Positions 60,226 to 64,000 of a stretch of DNA of 64,000 nt are shown one piece after another. The notes beneath the pieces were generated by a model. It was given only the letters and a program-made list of their open reading frames with translations, was not told the origin of the DNA and did no database searches. The stretch's first letter is position 1; each line of letters starts with the position of its first letter. The translations under genes were made by a program, and so were the position numbers. The DNA comes from Ochotona curzoniae (taxonomy: Eukaryota; Chordata; Mammalia; Lagomorpha; Ochotonidae). The stretch spans positions 14,623,001-14,687,000 of the forward strand of contig NW_024467083.1 in assembly GCF_017591425.1 (NCBI RefSeq), given 5' to 3'.

Positions 60226-61822
60226 TGATTTCATTTAAAACTGCGTTTCCAGTCTACTAATCTATGATGTTTGATAGATGAGTTTAAGCCATTTACATTC
60301 AGGCTTAATATGAATAGGTGGTAATTGGGTCCTGTCTTTTAGCAATGATGCACAATGATTAAGTCTGTTGTTATTTTACTGGGATGTTCTTCAGAGTTGA
60401 CTTTGGTTTTAGTGGGTGCTATTCCTCTTCTCGGTCAAGAGAACATCTTTATCAGTTGTAGCAGGTTTGAAAGAGGTGCATTCTTTGAGCGTTTTTTTCT
60501 TTTTTCTTTTTTCCCTGTGGAAGAATTTTATTTCATTTTAAAAATCAAAGGAAAGCTTTGCTGCTTACGTTATTCTGAGATGACAATTTTTTTATTTCTT
60601 TTTTTTTTTTTTCTTAGAATCTGGAATATGTCACTCCATTCTCTTTTGGCCTATAGAGTTTCCTGTGAGAAACTAGCTGTGAATTTAATTGGTATTCCTC
60701 TGTCAATTAATTTTTTTTTTCATGAGCACATTTAAGGATCTTTTCCTTATGCTCAATTGAAGAGAGCTTGATTATCTTGTGTTGTGGTGAAAACTGCTTT
60801 TGGTCAAGCCTGTTGGCAGTTCTGTGTCACTCCTAGATGTTGTTTCCCAATTTGTTCTCCAGATTAGAAAATTTTTCTTTTATTATTTCATTAAATACAT
60901 TTGCAAACCCAGCTTCTCTTTCTGTACCTTGTGGAATTCCCATAACTCTGATATTTGTCCTTTTAATAGTATCCCTTAATTCTTGAATAATTTTTTTAGT
61001 TTGACCAAGCTCTGCTTTCAGCTTTTTGATTGTTTCCCCAATATAAGAGATATTTCCCAATTCTGAGATTCTTTCTGTCTCCTTCCTTCTATTGAGATGT
61101 TCGACTGAATTTTTAATTTGCTTCTATAGAAGATACATCTCACCAACAAAGTTAAGCGGAAGCAGTATCTCACTGATTTTGGTGTTTTCGTTTTAAATTT
61201 CAGTTCTTCAAAATAGTTTTCTTCTCATTAAATTCTTTGGTGACTCATAGATCATGCAGTAGCATCATTTTCTTCAAGAAAGTTCTTGATTTTATTTTTC
61301 ATTTGTTCAGTGACACATTGGTCACTCAGTAACGTGTTATTCAACATCATGGCACTCTATATTTTTTTTCTGTTCTTGATTTTATTTTGTGCCTTTTCAT
61401 TTAAGAGCATGTATAGCAACTTTCTAATGGAGACTATCACATCCAGTGGCATGCTGTTTAACTTCATGGCATTGTAAATTTCTGTTTTTCATCCTTTTAT
61501 TGATTTTGTTGTGATTTTCATTAGGGGGAGGGGTTTATAGTGACTGTGTATTGGAGACTAGCATGTCCAGATGTGAGGATATGGTGCAGTATGCATCTCT
61601 ACTTCCAGATCAATGATGGATTGCCAGTGAAACCGTTGGATGCATCTTGACAACAGGATGCTGGACTCTCTGCCATTGACCATGCTCACAATGATGGACT
61701 TATGACTGTTTATGAGGAACTCTGCCGGGCGAGGGGATGGATTAGGGGAGAACATAGTCGGAATCCCTGAGTCTTTGGAACTGTATCATAAAATGGTAAT
61801 AATAATAATAAAGGAAAAAAAT
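60226..61822 (+). mobile_element. Half-L1, 5'-inverted (copy B)
   Basis: Positions 61126-61822 read on the plus strand: the end of the ORF2 stub ('tctcaccaacaaag', 61138-61151), then the 3' region and the terminus 'gaactgtatcataaaatgg' with (AAT)n. Positions 60226-61125 read on the minus strand and contain ORF1 and the ORF2 start, i.e. the sequence expected just upstream. This is the twin-priming arrangement. The junction of the ORF2 stub with the 3' region is at the same place as in copy A. The same duplication of about 120 bp is present (about 61330 and 61448). No clear target-site duplication was found. Confidence 0.78.
60300..61080 (-). pseudogene. L1 ORF1 fragment in half-L1 copy B
   Basis: The minus-strand frame 60833-61060 encodes part of the coiled coil and the start of the RNA-recognition motif ('MGIPQGTEREAGFANVF', about residues 40-56). 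The RRM and C-terminal region continue in other phases toward 60480. It is homologous to the ORF1 at 33.2-34.1 kb and equally disabled by frameshifts. An intervening T run (60597-60614 on the plus strand) is an expanded A run of the element. Confidence 0.82.
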
Positions 61823-61865
61823 AAACATTTGAAGAAAATGTATTTCAATCACACCAAACCTGCTT

Positions 61866-62172
61866 GGCAGGGTCCTGCATGGTAGCTTTGTGGCTATAGT
61901 TTTCACCTGCATACGCTGGGAATACCACATTGGCATTGATTCGTGTTCCAGCTATGCCACTTCTACCCAGCTCCCTGTTTGTGGCCTGGGTTAGCAGTAG
62001 AGGGCCAAGCTTTGGGACCCTGCACCCACATGAGAGACACAGAGAAAGGACCTGGCTCTTTGCTTCAGATTGGCTCAGCTCTGGCCAATGAGGTCAGCAG
62101 ATGGAAGATCTTTCTTTTTGTATCTCTTTTTCTCTGTAAATATGACTTTTAATAAAAATAAATAAGTCTTAA
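61866..62172 (+). mobile_element. CSINE
   Basis: Plus strand: 'gcagggtcctgcatggtagc', 'acccagctccctgtttgtgg', 'tttgggaccctgcacccaca' and the tail 'ttaataaaaataaataag'. It has a small deletion where the 'cacttggggagtg' block would lie. Confidence 0.88.
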
Positions 62173-62174
62173 AA

Positions 62175-62770
62175 AAGTTAATTTGACAGACTAAAGGATT
62201 GGCACATTACAAACACCACAAAGTTTTTATTAATTTCATAAATATATGTATATATATAAAGAGCAAGTGTTTTAATCAGTTATTTCTGTCACTATCTAAC
62301 TGCATGACCTTGTGAATATTTGACCTGTATAAGCCTAAGTTACTAGTGTGAGAATTTAATTTATGTTACTCTCAGGACAGATACAGCACTGATAACATGT
62401 AGCATCCTTTACATGAGCATTCAGAAGTAATGAAACTCAAACCTGATGATGTTTAAACATTCAAACCACTTGGGTATGCTACCTGCAACTTTGGAGCTGG
62501 ATAATGAAAAAAATAATCAATACGAAAAAATCAGCTCTTAGAAGTGACTTAATGAATCGGATGATTTTGCTTCTTTTTTCTTTTCTTTCTTTTTATTTAT
62601 TTTTTTTTTAATTTTAGGGTAAAGCACTTAGAGACTTTCTTAGGATTTTGCATAGGTATGGTGAAGTCATTGACCCTTGAGTTTAAGCATGAATTTTAGA
62701 TCTCCAATGAGCTAACCAGAATTCGAGACACTCAGAATTCTGCGTACTCAGCAGAACAGATGAAGGGACT
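62175..62770. other. Unassigned AT-rich DNA
   Basis: No gene or named repeat is seen. A T-rich run lies at 62568-62612. Confidence 0.5.
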
Positions 62771-62777
62771 CTTGACC

Positions 62778-63090
62778 GCGGTTGGTGCTGTGATGCAGCA
62801 TGTTCAGCAGTGGCTTCTGTGTTTAGCATCCCATATGTGCGCCTGGCCACGTCTCAGCTGTTCCACTTCCAGCCAGGCTCTCTGATGACGCACCTAAGGA
62901 AGAGGTCGTGATATCTTAAATTTTGGGCCTTTGCAACCGCATGAAAAACCTTGAGGAAGTTCATAGCTCTAACATAAGACTAACCCAACATTAGCTACTG
63001 CAACATTTAGGGTGTTCTTTAGTGAACAAAAAAATCTTATTTCTTTAACTCTGCCTTTCAAATAAATGAATGAATAAATAAATAATTCTT
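62778..63090 (+). mobile_element. Old CSINE subfamily copy
   Basis: Plus strand: 'ggttggtgctgtgatgcagc', 'tagcatcccatatgtgcgcc', 'gctgttccacttccagccag' and 'ctctgcctttcaaataaatg' followed by an (AAAT)n-like tail. Confidence 0.82.
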
Positions 63091-63111
63091 GAGAAGAGAG
63101 AATGATTTTAT

Positions 63112-63420
63112 GGGGTGGTGGTGGTGGCGTTAATTTGCTGCCTGTACAGCCAGCATCCCATATGGTTGCTGGCTTCTGCCTTAGCTACTCCACTTCTGAT
63201 CTGGTTCCCTACCAATGCTCCTGGGAAAGCAACAGATGTTGGCCCAACCTCTTGAGCCCCTGTAGAGACCCAAAAGTGTCTCCTGGCTTCTGACTTTCAA
63301 TCAGCCCAGCGCCAACCACTGCAGGCATCTGGAGAGTAAACCAATAGGTGAAAGGCTGATCTCTCTCTTACACTGTATTTCTGTAACTCTGACTTGCAAA
63401 TAAATAGTAAGTAAATCTTT
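63112..63420 (+). mobile_element. Old CSINE subfamily copy
   Basis: Plus strand: 'gtggtggtggcgttaatttg', 'ccagcatcccatatggttgc', 'ctaccaatgctcctgggaaa' and the tail 'gacttgcaaataaatagtaa'. It is arranged head to tail with the preceding SINE, about 20 bp away. Confidence 0.85.
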
Positions 63421-64000
63421 CTGCTATCAGACCAAGTTTCCTAAACCATCTGTCAATTAGCTATGAAAAAGTGGCAAAGACCTTTAACACCATCAGCCAA
63501 AGAAAAGTAGGTTAGATTCTCTAACACCTAATAATTAGGTAACCTAATACCTAATACCTCAGATTTTTTTTATCTGAATTGAATATATTGTGGGAAAGAC
63601 CTTCATCAAGGGCATGCATGCTGGGATGAAACTTATTAGTCATTCAACTCACTATGCCCTTAGTCCCTTAATCAAGATTCTTTCTTAGACACTCTTTCTT
63701 ATTGTATAATACAGTTCAATATGGGATAATGTAACCCTGCCCTATGCAACAGCCTCCACCACTTCAGCATCACCACGTTATTACACAAAAGGAAGGATCA
63801 CATTCCCCATTTCGCGTTTACCTCTCCAATGGAGTTTTCCAAACATTTTACCTAACTGCAAATGTATCCTATGTCATGAATTAGCATAATTACTAAGGGT
63901 TTGTTATTATGTATTGTATGTTTTACTACTATCCCTGACATATAGTATATATTACAAAGTTATCTTCTGGATTGTTAGTAACCAATTTATATAAATCATA
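63421..64000. other. Unassigned AT-rich DNA
   Basis: No gene or repeat family is seen. A small direct repeat of 'acctaata' occurs at about 63524-63560. Confidence 0.5.

Noticed and set aside
1..64000. CRISPR array, tRNA gene, rRNA gene or prokaryotic operon
   Set aside because: No regularly spaced identical repeats, cloverleaf genes, ribosome binding sites or dense coding are present. The tRNA-like heads belong to SINEs.

Overview
This window looks like an AT-rich, gene-poor stretch of a mammalian nuclear genome, almost certainly from a lagomorph and more likely a pika (Ochotona) than a rabbit. The main evidence is a set of about 30 whole or partial tRNA-derived C-type SINEs (CSINEs) on both strands. 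They are recognised by a 'catatggg' block downstream of the B box, a 'gtggcctgggaaagcagt' block, a 'ttggggagtgaatcat' block and an 'aataaaa' tail. The pika preference rests on the wording of the youngest copies and is an inference. No host protein-coding gene, exon chain, tRNA, rRNA, CRISPR array or bacterial-type operon can be supported. Nearly every open reading frame lies in a repeat or is a chance frame in AT-rich DNA.

Layout. 1-13 kb: unassigned DNA with scattered SINEs, a U2 snRNA-like scrap (about 1158-1205), an old L1 ORF2 scrap (5030-5450) and L1 3' ends (7345-7866, 9665-9880). 13-17.3 kb: SINEs, then a 3.3 kb minus-strand composite element (E1) with a GC-rich, degenerate tandem-repeat body and an L1 3' tail. 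17.3-25.8 kb: unassigned DNA, SINEs and a decayed class I endogenous retrovirus env remnant (22.56-23.72 kb). 25.84-27.98 kb: a 5'-inverted (twin-primed) L1 with a perfect 15-bp target-site duplication. 28-32 kb: mostly unassigned. 32.09-35.09 kb: a nearly complete 'half-L1' (5' region, broken ORF1, stub of ORF2, then 3' region). 36.5-40.1 kb: an old ORF1 scrap, a GC-rich orphan segment joined to an L1 3' region, and an old L1 ORF2 block. 40.1-44.1 kb: a serial SINE pair, another L1 3' end and an E-family tail (E4). 44.1-49.6 kb: the longest stretch without a confident repeat. 49.6-57.6 kb: two young SINEs with perfect duplications, an LTR-like segment, an E-family tail (E3) and a long A/T simple-sequence tract. 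57.6-61.8 kb: a second long E element (E2), a minus-strand L1 3' region joined to an inverted ORF2 fragment, and a second, 5'-inverted half-L1. 61.8-64 kb: three more SINEs.

How it fits together. The window is a record of retrotransposition by L1 machinery. Autonomous L1 remnants supply the enzyme type. tRNA-derived CSINEs and two kinds of L1-tailed or A-rich-tailed composites look like parasites of it. The best candidates for something little described are (i) the half-L1 family, whose ORF1-to-3'-region junction is shared by two separate insertions, and (ii) the E family, in which the same GC-rich body is joined to two different 3' tails.
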